In this document: positions 1 through 12,064 of the stretch, piece by piece
Layout of the letters: each line of letters opens with the position of its first letter
Numbering within the stretch: position 1 is the stretch's first letter
Assembly (NCBI GenBank): GCA_029204225.1
Contig: CM055095.1
Location: 40,416,141 to 40,480,140, forward strand
Direction: 5' to 3'
DNA length: 64,000 nt
DNA from: Diphasiastrum complanatum
Taxonomy: Eukaryota; Streptophyta; Lycopodiopsida; Lycopodiales; Lycopodiaceae
Position numbers and translations under genes: made by a program
The notes under the pieces: model-generated
Seen by the model: only the letters and a program-made list of their open reading frames with translations
The model's database searches: none
Told to the model about the DNA's origin: nothing

Positions 1-675
1 TCTGATTAGTCATTGCTGCTATTATATGAGGATCTGCAGATTCATATAGAAGCCTTTGGACTAGTTACTAAACTGAACTACTCTTGGAAGGGACGATGTC
101 ATCATAAAAATGGCCTTTCCACCACACCTTTCTATTACAATCTGCTTTCGCATCTTTGCTAGGTGTTGGAGCTCCACGCGCTTTCAGCAGGTTTTGGTTT
201 GGACTATTATTGCTGATTTTGTCAGTCTAGATTTTTGTCTAATGCAGCAGGTTGTGGGTTCTCAAAGGACGTGATCTTTTGCTTTCTGAGCTTGTCTTAT
301 CACAGTGGAAGTTATGGTTGGCTGTCGTAAAGCTGTGTGCAGTTGAAGCTGTGTTCAGTTCTGATTTGGGTGGGTTTTATATCCTTAGAGGATTCCTTTC
401 CTTGTTATTCAATTCATCTCAATTGTTACCTTCGACTTAGATGTGCTTGCTTTGCTGTGTCCGTAGATTTAAAGCCAGGGACACGTGCAACTTGTTTAGT
501 ATGATTCATTATAAGTTCCAGTCTGCCAGTCCCCAAAATTTTAGCAGCAACTCTACCAACAAATCCGCTTACTAATCCTCCAGTGCTTGTAGCTTAGGCA
601 GCTCCATAGCAAGAACTGGGCCATCTAGTTGCATGCATGAGAGGTTTCCACACATTTTTCAGAGCTCCACAATTT
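1..675. other. No gene recognised
   Basis: No reading frame here resembles a known protein and no splice-compatible exon was recognised. Short open frames carry no motif. The stretch may be intergenic or decayed repeat DNA. Confidence 0.4.
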
Positions 676-1018
676 CAGGTGTGCGAGTCATTTCAAGGTT
701 TTTTGCCTTCTTCCGATCTGTGAGCATATTTGTTGTGCGAGTCTTTCCAAGAGCTGTTGTGCGAGTCATTTTCTGAGGTGTACGAGTCATTTTTGTCAGA
801 TCTGAGTCATTACCTCTACCATTTTGTTATACGAGTCATTTTTGAGGTGTACGAGTCATTTTTGAGGTGTACAAGTCATTTTTGAGGTGTACAAGTCACT
901 TTTGTCAAATCTGAGTCATTACCTCTACCATTCTTGTGCGAGTCATTCTTCAACTGTGCGAGTCATTTTCTTTCAAACCTGTGCGAGTCATTTTCAAGTT
1001 TGTACGAGTCATTTTCCT
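676..1018. repeat. Minisatellite of TGYRCGAGTCATTTTT units
   Basis: About a dozen copies of GAGTCATT, each usually preceded by TGTGC or TGTAC and followed by a T-rich stretch, recur at irregular 20-45 base spacing. Within the array a larger unit is repeated: the text GAGTCATTACCTCTACC appears near 804 and again near 915. Further scattered CGAGT and CGCCC motifs continue to about 1540 without clear periodicity. It is non-coding. Confidence 0.8.
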
Positions 1019-1954
1019 TATGATATTCTATGAACAACTTTCCATTAAACCAACCACTCGCTTTCCATTAATTGATGCGAGTTTATAAACCTTCCGAGTC
1101 AAGTATGCGGGTACACACAGTCAGGTAAATTGTGCTTAATCCCAACCGCGGTATTTCAGCAAGTAAACCACTCGCCCAACATGAAAATCGATGTGTGGTA
1201 AGCTGATCTACACTCTAATGAAGTGGGCAAGTACTCCCTGAGACCAAATGGTATGACATTTATTAATAATAAAAAAACTCCTCTCGGAAACACCAAATTA
1301 CATCAAAAATTCACCTGTACGACTTGCTTCGTGGTCATTTGAGTTGACGAGTCATTCCTTGATATTTGCACTGACTCTTGTCAGCTACAAGAGCACTAGA
1401 GAAGGTGAGACCAAAAAAAAAAATGAAGACAAAATCTTAAATTCGCCCAAACGGGTGACATAAGCTACTCGCTCACCACATTTTGGGCCTCCACTGATCA
1501 TAGTTGAAAGCTTTTATCAATGGGCGAGTACGTTATTCACACAGATTCTCAACATAGAAGAAATTGTCGTTTGAGCAAAACGTCTAGCCACTTGTGTGCA
1601 TTTCTTGAAAAACCCTGAGCATTTTGTGTTGACCAAGCTTTGCCCACTTGCCCAGCTATCTAGCATCTCTCAAACGTATTCGACCAACCGACCATCCCAA
1701 CTGTGTGGCATTTTAACTCCGTTCACTCTGCATTTTAGCATCAATCCTTGCCACTACAATGACGATGGTTACGCATACCTCAGATCTGATGGATCTCATC
1801 GCCCATCCTTGTACATAGCCATCACACCGAAGCAATCCAATACTACTTATTCTAGTTGGGACAGGTCTTAGACATCTCCAGTAGGAAATGCCTTGGACGT
1901 GCACTAGCAGGAAGCCATAGACCACCATTCTAAAGAGTAGTGACACCCGCTTAG
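1019..1954. other. No gene recognised
   Basis: AT-rich DNA with scattered CGAGT/CTCGCCC words that look like decayed relatives of the upstream minisatellite. Overlapping open frames at 1596-1946 on both strands show no domain. Confidence 0.35.
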
Positions 1955-2512
1955 ATCAAGATGCAAGGCCCTTGGAATCCACCGCGGGTAGAGAAGAGAA
2001 TACCCTGGATAGACGCACAAGTATGACGGGGAATCAGACCCAGTCAGATTCCTCCAGGATTTCGACAATGCTTTATGGCGACAGCTCTGAAACCGAAAAG
2101 GTGAGGTTGTTCCCTATGATTCTTCAAGGCGACGCCAAGGAATGGCTTTTAAACCTTGAAGGCCCGGACAACACATCTTGGGAGACCATCACCGCAACAC
2201 TCATCAAAAGGTTTAGACCTTCCAAGCTCACCCAAAGCCCTTCTATCCAATTGACTCTGATCAAGATGTGAAGTAAAGAATCAGTATGCACCTACATCGA
2301 GCACTTCAAGCATCTTAAAGTAGACTATGTCGATGATAAAATCACTGAGAAAATGGCCATTAAATTATTTCTAGTTGAGTTACCCAAGGCCATTAGAAGA
2401 GAATTGAACCCCGTAGACTCTTACATGATGCTAAAGGACGTGATGGATGATGTCATCCGAGAAGAAGATGAAAGGTCTGATGAGGATTACGATTATCGCG
2501 AGAAAAAGGGTA
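1955..2512 (+). pseudogene. Gypsy-1 gag fragment (retrotransposon gag domain)
   Basis: Translation gives a Ty3/gypsy-type capsid segment (FLQDFDNAL, ILQGDAKEWLLNL, WETITATLIKRF, YIEHFKHLK, LVELPKAIRRELNP) ending in an acidic stretch. It needs at least one frame change near 2075 and crosses a stop at 2269-2271, so it is broken. The fragment is cut at 2512 by the copia insertion. The same plus-strand element seems to resume after 7024, with RNase H and integrase remnants out to 8774. Capsid assembly would be its role in an intact element. Confidence 0.7.
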
Positions 2513-3194
2513 TGTAAAAATTAAAGCAAATAAGGATCCTAAAACACTTGAAATGATGAGGGAAACAATAGATTATGATTTCATAAGATTAGCACAAGTT
2601 GAACCATCAAAATCCATCAAAAATCTATGCTTGAACCTCACTAAATGGCCCAAATCCTTGAAGAAGGCTTCACACGTGTGAAAGTACGGCCTCCCACAGT
2701 CTGAGTACTATACACTAGACCTACATTCAATCCTATAATCATTAGTAATCACAAGTACTCAAACAATTATGAGCATAGAGAGCAATTGCACCATTATGAG
2801 AGAAAAAACATGAAATTGCTTGATTAATTTTGGTGAGATATCATCACCTATATATACATGATCCATCACGGTTTTGGGCAGGTATGAGTAGCCCTAAACC
2901 TATCCCTAATGCTAATTTTGGTGGATCTTTCATCCCTACCAAGTTAGGGTTGGAATCTTGGAGATCCCTCAACAATGCAAAAATTACCAAAAATAGCTCC
3001 TATTTTTTCTCCCTTGTATCTAAGCATAATTTGGACTCATTCCAAAGGTTCTAACACTTAGGTCTACTTGAGAACATCCTTATGAATGGAATCCTATGCT
3101 ATTTGGCATGTGTGACAAGCCACATCATGACCATCTAACTATTTACAAGTCATATGACCAAAACTAGTCAAGCTAGAATTGTGAATTTTTAACA
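2513..3194 (-). repeat. Copia-A 3' LTR (682 bp)
   Basis: Runs TGTAAAAATT...AATTTTTAACA. It matches the LTR at 6603-7024 with about five substitutions, but carries 260 extra bases (2661-2920) that the other copy lacks. Confidence 0.9.
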
Positions 3195-3207
3195 CTCCTC
3201 CTCACTA
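3195..3207 (-). other. Copia-A polypurine tract
   Basis: On the minus strand the purine run GTGAGGAGGAG abuts the 3' LTR. In LTR elements this primes plus-strand DNA synthesis. Confidence 0.75.
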
Positions 3208-3208
3208 T

Positions 3209-3736
3209 CTAGCTTGGTTCAATCATTGCTTTACTAATCACTCCAAGTGATGATCTGAACTTCATAAAAGGTGTCTTTTGAAGTGGTTTAGTAAGTAGAT
3301 CAGCTACACATTCATTTCTTGGAACATGCTCCAAAGCAATCTCCTTGGCTTGCACCATTTCTCTCACAAAGTGATGGCATATCTCAATGTGCTTAGATCT
3401 TGCATGGAAGATTGGGTTAGATGCAAGGTGTTGGGCTGATATATTGTCATTGTAGATGATTGGTGCCTCCTCTGAATCCATGATCTTTAGCTCCACCAAT
3501 AATCTCTTGATCCAAAGTACCTCCTTTGTAGTGGTTGTCAAAGCTTTGTACTTGGCCTCGGTTGAAGATAGAGATATAGTTTCTTGTTTTTTTGAAAGCC
3601 ATGAAACCACACCTTCTCCTATGAAAGTTGAATAGGCACTTGTTAATTTCCTATCCCTCTTGTCCCCTACAAAATCTGAATCACTAAATGCATGAAGGTC
3701 AATCACATCTCCTCTATATAGAATCCCAAAATCCAA
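3209..3736 (-). pseudogene. Copia-A RNase H (C-terminal pol, frameshifted)
   Basis: The 175-residue frame carries the copia RNase H signature: a DSDFVGD start, SWLSKKQETISLSSTEAKY around the catalytic Glu, LASNPIFHARSKHIEI and the final ADLLTKPL. It overlaps the main pol frame at 3703-3736 and is out of frame with it, so one frameshift separates reverse transcriptase from RNase H. In an intact element this domain degrades the RNA strand during reverse transcription. Confidence 0.88.
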
Positions 3737-6336
3737 TGTACCCGAATGTATCTTAGAATCCTCTTAGCCTTTTTCCAATGGATATTCAATGGCTTTTGCA
3801 TGGATTGGCTCAACCTACATACACTAAAGCTAAGATCTGGTCTAGTTATAGTGATCCACATTAAGAAACCTATAAGTTGCCTAAACAAAGTGATGTCCAT
3901 GAAGGATCTTTCATCACCTTCATTTGGCACTTTTACATCTTGCTCCATTGGTGTGTCAACACTTTTGCATACTTCCATCTTAAACTTCTTCAAAAGACTT
4001 TGAGCATAGTTTACTTGACTTATAAAGATAAGATCAGACCCTCTAAGTACTTCTATGCCTAAGATGAAGTGAAGACACCCTAGATCTACCATCTTGAACT
4101 CTAAGAATAGATCTATCTTGATTTTTTCAATACCATCAACACTATTTTCACTAATGATGATGTCATCTACATAAATGAGTAAAAGTACAATACCAACATC
4201 ATCAAACTGAATGTAAAGAGTGAGATCATATTCACTTTGAACAAAAGAAAGTGAAATAAGATAGCAATGTAGTCTTGAATTCCAAGATCTCGAGGCTTGC
4301 TTCAAGCCATAGATGCTTCTTTGGAGATGACATACTTTGTTCTCCATTCCATGCTTGATGAACCCTTGTGGCTGCTCCATATAGATATCCTCTTCCAAAA
4401 AACCATTCAAGAGAGCATTAGAGACATCCATTTGACATAGAATCGATCCAAAATGTGATGCAAGTGCAATGATTAGCCTTATTGTAACCATCTTGGCCAC
4501 GGGTGCAAAAGTTTCCTCATAGTCTATCCCTCTCTCTTGAGCATAACCTTTTGCAACTAATTTTGCTTTATGTTTGTTAACACTCCCATTTGCATTCAAC
4601 TTAAGCTTGAAGACCCACTTGCATCCTCTTACATTCCTTTGAGGTCTCTCAACAAGCAACCAAGTTTCATTCTCAATCAAGGCATCATACTCATCCAACA
4701 TAGCTTTATACCATTCTTTGGAGTTCAATGCATCTTCAACATTAGATGGTTCTTCAAAACTAGATAAAGCATAAGAAGTGGATGAGATACCCTCAACTTG
4801 CTGTCCTTTGCCTTGATATGTGAGCCTTGATGGCTCCACTTTTGCCCTTGAAGATCTCCTTGGTGTAATAGGTGGGTTTGGTGCTTGCTCCTCCATGAGC
4901 TCCTCCTCAAAACCAAGATCTTGCTCCTCGGCCATCTTCTTCTTGATTGTTGGAGCACTTGAGCCTTCTTCAAGCATATGCATATGATGTTCATCAAAGA
5001 TGACATCCCTTGAAACAACAAATTTGTTCAAGGATGGGAGATAGACTTTGTAGCCCTTGCTTGAGCTTGCATATCCAAGCATGATCCCTCTTGTGGAAGA
5101 TGGATCCTCCTTGGTTCTTGTTTCCAATGGCACATGCACATAACATATACACCCAAAAACTTTCAAGTGATTAAGATTGGGTTTCTTTCCATACAACATC
5201 TCATAAGGAGTTTTGCCTTCAATTGCTTTGCAAGACACCCTATTCATCAAGTAGTTTGCACATACAAGAGACTGACCCCAAAAGGATTTGGGCAAACAAG
5301 CATCTAATCTTAAAGCCTTAGAACATTCACATAATGTTCTATTCCTTCTTTCAGCAACTCCATTTTGTTGAGGAGTGTAAGGACAAGAAGTCTCTTTCTT
5401 GATCCCTTCCTCCTCACAAAAGGCCTTGAACTCATTGGAGATGAATTCTCCACCATTGTCACTTCTAAGAATCTTGATGCTATGATTATGATGCTTTTCC
5501 ACAAACAACTTGAACTTTACAAAAGTGTCAAATACTCGAGACTTGAAGAAAAGTAAGAACACCCAACAATATCTTGAGTAGTCATCAATGAAGGTTAAAA
5601 ACATGGATGAACCTCCATTAGATTTGGTGCTAGCAATGTGCACATCCGAGTGTATGAGTTCAAGAGGATGAGATGACTTTGTGATGGAGTTAGGAAACAC
5701 CTTCTTATGTGCCTTGGATAAGGCACAAGCTTCACAAACCTTGTCTTCCTTCCCAATAGACCTTGGTAGGCCTAAAGCATACTCCTCCTTGATCATAGCC
5801 TCCATGGAACCCGAGTTGACATGTCCAAGTCTTTTGTGCCATAAAGTAAAGGTAGATATCTTGCTCTTCTCGGCCAACATGACAACATTAGTATCCACAA
5901 ATGCATCCAACTTATAAAGTTTGCCAAGTCTAGTGCCCTTAGCCACTATCTTACCCTTCTTCTTGATGAAACATTCATTTGAAGCAAAGTCAACATTGAA
6001 ACCATTGTCTACCATTTGGCCAACACTTAGTAGATTCTTTGTTATTGTAGGAATGTACAAAACACCTTCTATGTTGATCTTTTTGGAAGATCCTAAGCAA
6101 AGGGGAATGCTACCAACTCCTTCAATCTTACAAGCTTCATCATTTGCTGTAGAGATAGACTTTATAGGTCCATCATAAGATAAGAGAGAAGAGAAAAATT
6201 CTCTTTTACTAGTCATGTGTGAACTAGCACCCGAGTCAATCCACCAAGGATCTTTACCTTTGAAGCTTGTTGAAGAAAATATGGACATCATGAGAGAGTC
6301 CTCATGTGAACTCTCCTCCTCCTCCTCTTTGCTCAT
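3703..6336 (-). pseudogene. Copia-A pol polyprotein: protease, integrase, reverse transcriptase
   Basis: An 877-residue frame. Retropepsin (WIDSGASSHMT) is near residues 32-42. The GAG-pre-integrase motif LWHKRLGHVN follows. The integrase core keeps its three acidic residues in IHSDVH, LRSDNGGEF and NGVAERRN. Copia reverse transcriptase runs from CKWVFKLK through YGLKQASR to the catalytic YVDDIIIS. It stays open from protease to the end of reverse transcriptase. It lacks gag upstream and RNase H is shifted out of frame, so it is coding-like but not a full working polyprotein. A stop replaces the last Cys of the zinc knuckle just upstream. Confidence 0.92.
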
Positions 6337-6520
6337 GTTGGCTTGGCTTTGATCTTGCTTCCTCTTGAATCATTTTGAGGCATAATGCCCCATCTTGCTA
6401 CAATAGTAGCACTTCACCTTTGATTTGTCCTTCTTGACTTTGGTGGTTGATGGAGATGCCTTTGAGGGTCCTTCTTGATCCTCAAGCTTTGTAGACTTCT
6501 TGAATGTTGATCCAATCTAC
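6337..6520 (-). pseudogene. Copia-A gag remnant with broken CCHC zinc knuckle
   Basis: Upstream of pol the minus strand reads CYYCSKMGHYASK followed by TGA where the last cysteine of the C-X2-C-X4-H-X4-C knuckle is expected. A lysine-rich stretch precedes it. Little other gag sequence remains before the leader, implying a deletion of about a kilobase. Confidence 0.7.
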
Positions 6521-6590
6521 ACAAGGTTTAGATCAAAAATTGTGATCAAATTGAATGAAAACCAAGGATTTAGCTCATTTTAGCCTTTAG

Positions 6591-6602
6591 GCTCTGATAC
6601 CA
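6591..6602 (-). other. Copia-A primer binding site (initiator Met-tRNA)
   Basis: The minus strand reads TGGTATCAGAGC directly after the 5' LTR, complementary to the 3' end of plant initiator tRNA-Met. Confidence 0.9.
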
Positions 6603-7024
6603 TGTAAAAATTACAGCAAAAAAGGATCCTAAAACACTTGAAATGATGAGGGAAACAATAGATTATGATTTCATAAGATTAGCACAAGTTGAACCATCAA
6701 AATCCATCAAAAATCTATGCTTGAACCTCACTAAATGGCCCAAATCCTTGGTGGATCTTTCATCCGTACCAAGTTAGGGTTGGAATCTTGGAGATCCCTC
6801 AACAATGCAAAAATTACCAAAAATAGCTCCTATTTTTTCTCCCTTGTATCTAAGCATAATTTGGACTCATTCCAAAGGTTCTAACACTTAGGTCTACTTG
6901 AGAACATCCTTATGAATGGAATCCTATGCTATTTGGCACGTGTGACAAGCCACATCATGACCATTTAACTATTTACAAGTCATATGACCAAAACTAGTCA
7001 AGCTAGAATTGTGAATTTTTAACA
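6603..7024 (-). repeat. Copia-A 5' LTR (422 bp, internally deleted)
   Basis: Same ends as the 2513-3194 LTR but missing the 260 bases equivalent to 2661-2920. The breakpoint is at a short shared TTG. Confidence 0.9.
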
Positions 7025-7934
7025 AGGTAAGGGGCTGGTTCATTTTTCACTTTTACTAGTGGAGGATAAGGTACTTTTGTAGATTTTTATTTCTGTTGTG
7101 GATTGTATTTCTGACACCCATTAGATCCATTTAGCAGATTTTTGAGCTGTTTATGGCTAGAAGTATATGGCGAGGACAGAGCAAACTGCAAGGGAGCCTG
7201 ACAGAATCAGGATATTTGCGCAGCAGCTGCAGACTATTAGGCGAAATGAGATTTTGAGAAATCTTCGCATGGCAACCCGTGTCTGTTGAGCCCTCCAACT
7301 ACACCTCGAATCCCCATGCCAGCGAACGAAGAACTCCGTAATTTAATCGAATCCGACATGCAGGATGGACAACTGAAGCCACTGAGGCTTCTCACAAAAA
7401 CAAGAAGGCCTTAGTCACTGCACCAATCCTTCGACCCCCTATCTGGACCATAGAGTTCCATGTCCATACAGACGCTTCTAAGTATGTCATAGGGAGTGTT
7501 CTGACACAGTCTAGGGAGTAGAAGAAGGATTACCCGATTTATTTCTCCAGTAGGCAGTTGATTCCCGCAGAGATAAACTATACAACCATCGAACGAGAAG
7601 CACTAGCCATGGTATATAGCATGAAGAAATTTCACCGTTACCTGTTAGCCAATCCATTCGTCTTCTTCGTAGATCACCAAGTCCTACTATATCTAGTAAA
7701 CAGACCATGCACAATCGGACGGATCACTTGATGATAGTTGCTTGCAAGGGGAAACAACACTGTCTGGCTGATCACCTCTCACGGATCCGCAATGTTCATG
7801 AGAGCAGAGGGATCGATGATGAACTCCTTAACACTATCCTATTCCACGTCGATGCCATCCCTGAGTGGGCTGCCGATATAGTTGGATATCTTATGTCAAG
7901 ACGGCCTCCCTCTGAGATGAGCAAGGTAGAATGA
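7025..7934 (+). pseudogene. Gypsy-1 pol remnant (RNase H region)
   Basis: After roughly 350 bases without recognisable coding, the plus strand from about 7405 gives a gypsy RNase H: APILRPPIWTIEFHVHTDASKYVIGSVLTQ, then IYFSSRQLIPAEINYTTIEREALAMVY and FFVDHQVLLYLV. A stop at 7519-7521 and another near 7729 break it, with a frame change near 7707. It is followed by the integrase remnant and belongs with the gag piece at 1955-2512. Confidence 0.75.
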
Positions 7935-8195
7935 TGCAAGTTGATCATTAAATCTGCTCCTTTTACATTGATAGCAGGACAGCTCTATCACATTTGTAAC
8001 GATGGAATTATACGCCGTTGTGTCCTACCACACGAAGTGTCCCAAGTCATAAGTATCGCCCACGAAGGAATAGGGGGGTGACACTTTGCTACCGAAGCTA
8101 CCAGTAGGAAAGTGCTACAACACAGCCTATGGTGGCCCACAATGTTCAAAGACATTCACTATCAGGTTAAAAGGTGTGACGTGTGAAAGGATAGA

Positions 8196-8774
8196 ATGTC
8201 ATTACAACCTATTTTGGCTGAAATGTCGTTTGAGAAATGGGGCATTGTCTATGTCGGCCCTATTCGTGTAGCTACCCGTGGCCCCCAAGCTCGCTATATC
8301 ATTGTAGCCACCAACTACTTGACCAAATGGGTAGAAGCCAAAGTAGTGAGAAAAGCCGATGGCAACTCCACTACTAAATTCTTGTACGAGAATATCTTAG
8401 TGCGTTTTGGGTGCCCGCTGGAACTTGTGAGTGATCGCGGAACACATTTTCTAAATGAGACTATCACTCACTTGTTATCCTCTTATCTGGTTGTCCATAG
8501 GAAGAGTACACGCTATTACCCACGTTGCAATGGACAAGCAGAATCATCGAACAAGATCCTATGTGGAATTATCACGAAGATGGTTGAAGCTTCACGATCG
8601 GATTGGGAACATAAGATTCATGCAACTTTATGGGCTTTCAGAACCACATTCAAAGTGAGTACTGGACAAACTCCATTTCAAATGGTGTATGGACAAGAAG
8701 CCGTAATGCCTGCTGAGTTTGTCATTCCAAGTTTGAGAGTGGCGATCGCCGAACGACTTATGTTGTTCTTTTAG
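8196..8774 (+). pseudogene. Gypsy-1 integrase core remnant
   Basis: The 192-residue frame aligns with the gypsy integrase core: YIIVATNYLTKWVEAK, LVSDRGTHF (second Asp), YYPRCNGQAESSNKIL (catalytic Glu) and WAFRTTFKVSTGQTPFQMVYG. The first catalytic Asp, expected in a W-G-x-D-F-V-G-P motif, is replaced (YVGPI), so the enzyme would be dead. The frame stops shortly after the core and no C-terminal domain is visible. Confidence 0.8.
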
Positions 8775-8779
8775 TTTTT

Positions 8780-9403
8780 TTCTATGTTCTATTATGGCGG
8801 TCTCCCATCTAATAGAATTAGAAGGATCCTAAAATGTGTTGTGTAGGGTGAGTATGAGTAGGATCCACTCTATTCATGGTTTCTATTGTTTGTCTATGGG
8901 TTCTTCTATGGCGGTCTCCCAACTAGAAGAGAACTAAAAATGAAAGAATGAATAAACTACACCAAGGCGATCTCCCTATTAGTGTAATGCAAGGGACTAA
9001 ACAAATCCTAAACTAACTCCACAAGGGAATGGAAGCAAAGTGAACGAAAGATAATCCCATAATAACATTCACATAAATTAACCAAATGAGGAAAGCTTAG
9101 TGGGGCTCGAGCACCTACCACCAAGTATTCTATCCACAAGTGGGAACACAAGTTGCATGCATAAAGAATCACAAAAATGTCTTTATTATCACAATGCTTA
9201 TACAAGTGTTGTTGGAGGCCCAAATCCACTCCCATATATAGAAAGAGTGGTGGGCCTAAGCTTAAACATGCTTATGGGACTAAGTCCAAACTTAAAGCTA
9301 ACTAACTTGTGCACTTACACTAACTTAGAATTAAACTTACCTTGAACTTAGGGAAAACACATGCCACAATAATTCCTATGTTGGGCTAACATAAGGGACA
9401 ACA
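8780..9403 (-). repeat. Probable LTR of a minus-strand element
   Basis: Non-coding sequence with repeated GGCGGTCTCCCAACTAG-like words. It ends GGGACAACA next to TTATCCCCCTCTTT, which on the minus strand is a polypurine tract followed by TGTTGTCCC. That is the layout of a 3' LTR. The same GGCGGTCTCCCAACTAG word occurs near 18226, where similar DNA precedes another copia fragment. The outer boundary was not found. Confidence 0.45.
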
Positions 9404-9711
9404 TTATCCCCCTCTTTATTGGATTGGCGGTCCCATGCCGATGGCAGCTGCTCTTTGTCGAGTTGTGTCGTCATAGGTCTCCTTATTGAGGGTGACTCTG
9501 ATGGCATGCAGCTCTTTGCCAACGTGCTCCAACATTTGCCACCGTAGCTTGTTCAAAAAGGGCCGCGGGCCATAATAGTAGAGCATGTTCTGGAGGAAGC
9601 CATGTGGTGCCCGATTTCCATCATGTCGACATGTAGGGCACTTGTCATGGCCGCATGGGATGAAGATTAAAAACTGATTAGTCGATTAGTAGGAAGGAGA
9701 ATAATCCAACA
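9404..9711. other. Non-coding remnant ending at a Copia-B LTR edge
   Basis: GC-richer DNA without a recognised gene. It ends CCAACA directly before a polypurine tract (minus strand AAGGAGGAG), so its last part is probably the end of the Copia-B 3' LTR. Confidence 0.4.
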
Positions 9712-9718
9712 CTCCTCC

Positions 9719-11017
9719 TTAATCTGAATCCATGAATGCCTTGACCTTCAAACTTAGTTCCGCACAGAACTTTTTGTGTGCTTCCAAGCTTAATGCTTTA
9801 GTAAAAATATCCGTTGTCATATCTTGCGTTCGATAGTACTGCAATTTGACCTCTTTGTCGAGAACTTTGTTTCTGACATAGTGATACTTCAGTTCAATGT
9901 GCTTACTCCTAGAATGAGCTATAGGGTTGGCTGACAAGGCAATGGCACTTTGATTCTCACAAAATAATGATGTCGGAGCATATTGATTCAGACTGATATC
10001 TAAAAGTAAGTCTCTCAACCAAATTGCTTCCTTTGCAGCTTGAGAGGTTGCGATATACTCTGATTCTGTAGAAGATAGAGCTATCGAAGATTGCTTGCGA
10101 CCGTTCCAGGAAATTGGACCATTGTTGAGGAAGAATGCAAATCCAGAAGTGGATTTATGAGTGTCTACATCTCCTGCCCAACTTGCATCTGTAAAACCAA
10201 TGAGTAAATTGAGTTTGTCATTGTCTATTGCTCAATAACAAATGCAAAAGTCCATAGTAGCTCGAAGATATCTCATGGCTCTGATAAGAGCCTTCCAATG
10301 TGTCACACCAGGGTTGGCCATATACTGACTTAGGGAGCTGACTGCAAAAGCTATGTCTGGCCTGGTACAGATCATGGCGTACACAAGAGATCCTATAATA
10401 GAACGGTAATGATACTCATGCATCTGCTCCTTTTCTTGAATTGTTTGAGGACACTTGTCCTTTGACAATTTGAGACCTAATTCCATTGGTGAGAGAGGCA
10501 ACGTGCAATTAACCAGATTATATCTGACTAACATATTGTAAATGTACCTCTGTTGAGTAATGTATATCAACTTATGTTTTCTGTCTCTGTGGATTTGAAT
10601 ACCAAGGCAAAAATGAGCTTCGCCCAGATCGGTCATGTCGAATTCGGAAGATAGCATTGTCTTGGCCTCTTTTATCATGTCGGTACTATTGTTGAAAAGC
10701 AATGTATCATCCACGTATAAAGTAATAATGATAAAAGACTGTTGTACTGCTTTGAAGTAAACATTGGAATCTGAAGAGCTAGGTGTGTAGTCGTGATCAA
10801 TAAGAAAAGTACTGATCCTTTGAAACCATGCTCGAGCATATTGCTTCAAGCCATTAAGTGCCTTATGGAGTTTACACACATGATTGTGTTTACCCTTGAT
10901 AATGTAACCTTCGGGTTGCACCATGTAAATGTCTTCTTTGATAACTCCATTGAGATATGTTATCTGTACATCCATTTGATGTATTTCCAAATCTGCTGCA
11001 ACAACAAACGATAGCAA
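9719..11017 (-). pseudogene. Copia-B reverse transcriptase and RNase H
   Basis: Reverse transcriptase (10232-11017) shows DVQITYLNG, LNGLKQYARAW, LYVDDTLLF at the active site and SIIGSLVYAMICTRPDIAFAVS. After a stop near 10230, RNase H continues to 9719 with DASWAGD, SSIALSSTESEYIA, FCENQSAIALSANPIAHSRSKHIE and TDIFTKAL. The catalytic Asp pair is intact but the stop separates the domains. The N-terminal part of reverse transcriptase beyond 11017 is degenerate. Confidence 0.87.
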
Positions 11018-11880
11018 AAGTCCAAGAAGAATGCTTGACTACTAGATTGAAAGTCTCAGTGTAATCGACATTGTATACCTAAGAAAATCTTTTGGCGATA
11101 AGTCAGGCCTTTCTTTTGTCGATGCTTCCGTTTGCTTTGTACTTGACTTTGAAAATAACTATGCTTCTGCTAGCAGGTAATTCGGCAATCGTCCATGTCT
11201 GGTTCTTGATAAGAGATGAATACTCTTTATCCTAGCTTCTTTCTAGAGATTGGAATATGGTTAACTGAGTGCCTCTTTGACAGTCATTGGCTCGTGAACA
11301 AGACAGGCTGCAGACTCATCGATATACCTGATAGGTGGTCTGCTAGCTCTCGATGATCTTTTGGAAAATAGAGGAAGTTGATCATTTTCATCATACTGTA
11401 GTTGTTGAACTGCAACATCATCAACTTCTGATTCATCGTTGATATGTTGTTCGTCGAAAGTAGATGAGCTTGGACCTTCAATGGGAATAGTCGACTGAGG
11501 AACTGGGAAGTTCAATATGTCAGAAGAATCTGACAGGTCGGCTAAGTGGGCATTGTCTTTTCCTTTGAGGTCGATAAACTGATCTTCGATGAAGATGATA
11601 TGCCAGCTAATGAATATCTTCAACTCAATGGGATCGGACAACTTATAGGCTTGATCTGAAGTAGTGTAACTGATGAAAATACATTTGATACTCTTTAAGT
11701 CGAGCTTTTTCCTGAGATCATGAGGAATCTACGCATAAGCAGTACATCCAAAAATTCGTAAGTTTGATAAAGAAAGTTTGGTACTTGTCCAAACTTCGAA
11801 TGGTGTTTTGTCTGAGAGACCTTTAGTAGGACATCTGTTCTGAATATAGGTTGCTGTTGAAACAGCTTCAACCTAGAAGA
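11018..11880 (-). pseudogene. Copia-B integrase tail and linker to reverse transcriptase
   Basis: Translating the minus strand from about 11880 gives a copia integrase tail (NRCPTKGLSDKTPFEVW, then IFGCTAYA) with stops. A serine- and acid-rich linker follows at 11261-11641, ending in RRSS-like and P-P-I-R-Y motifs, with EPMTVKEAL before reverse transcriptase. The catalytic integrase core is missing. Confidence 0.65.
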
Positions 11881-12064
11881 ACTTCAGAAGTGTCACATGT
11901 GATAACATGCACTTTTCCTAAACGATGATGCCATAGTAATGCTTTATTGAGCTCCGGAATCTAGAAACCAAGAATCATCCAAAACTGTGCTTTGGCCTTT
12001 GACCATAAATTCGTCTTCATCCACTTCGACCTGGGGAGATGATGTAACTGTATTTATTTGTTGA

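Larger units (their letters stand above)
2513..7024 (-). mobile_element. Copia-A: LTR retrotransposon nested in Gypsy-1
   Basis: A Ty1/copia element in minus orientation with two recognisable LTRs, a primer binding site, a polypurine tract and a long pol frame. Domain order on the minus strand is zinc knuckle, protease, GAG-pre-integrase, integrase, reverse transcriptase, RNase H, which is the copia order. Flanks GGGTA (left) and AGGTA (right) match at 4 of 5 bases, consistent with a target duplication. Nearly all of gag is missing: the leader runs almost directly into the zinc knuckle. The element is therefore probably non-autonomous although its LTRs are nearly identical. It has split the older Gypsy-1 element. 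Confidence 0.92.

Noticed and set aside
1596-1946. Overlapping 91- and 77-residue frames
   Set aside because: No motif, no splice context, and opposite-strand overlap typical of chance frames.
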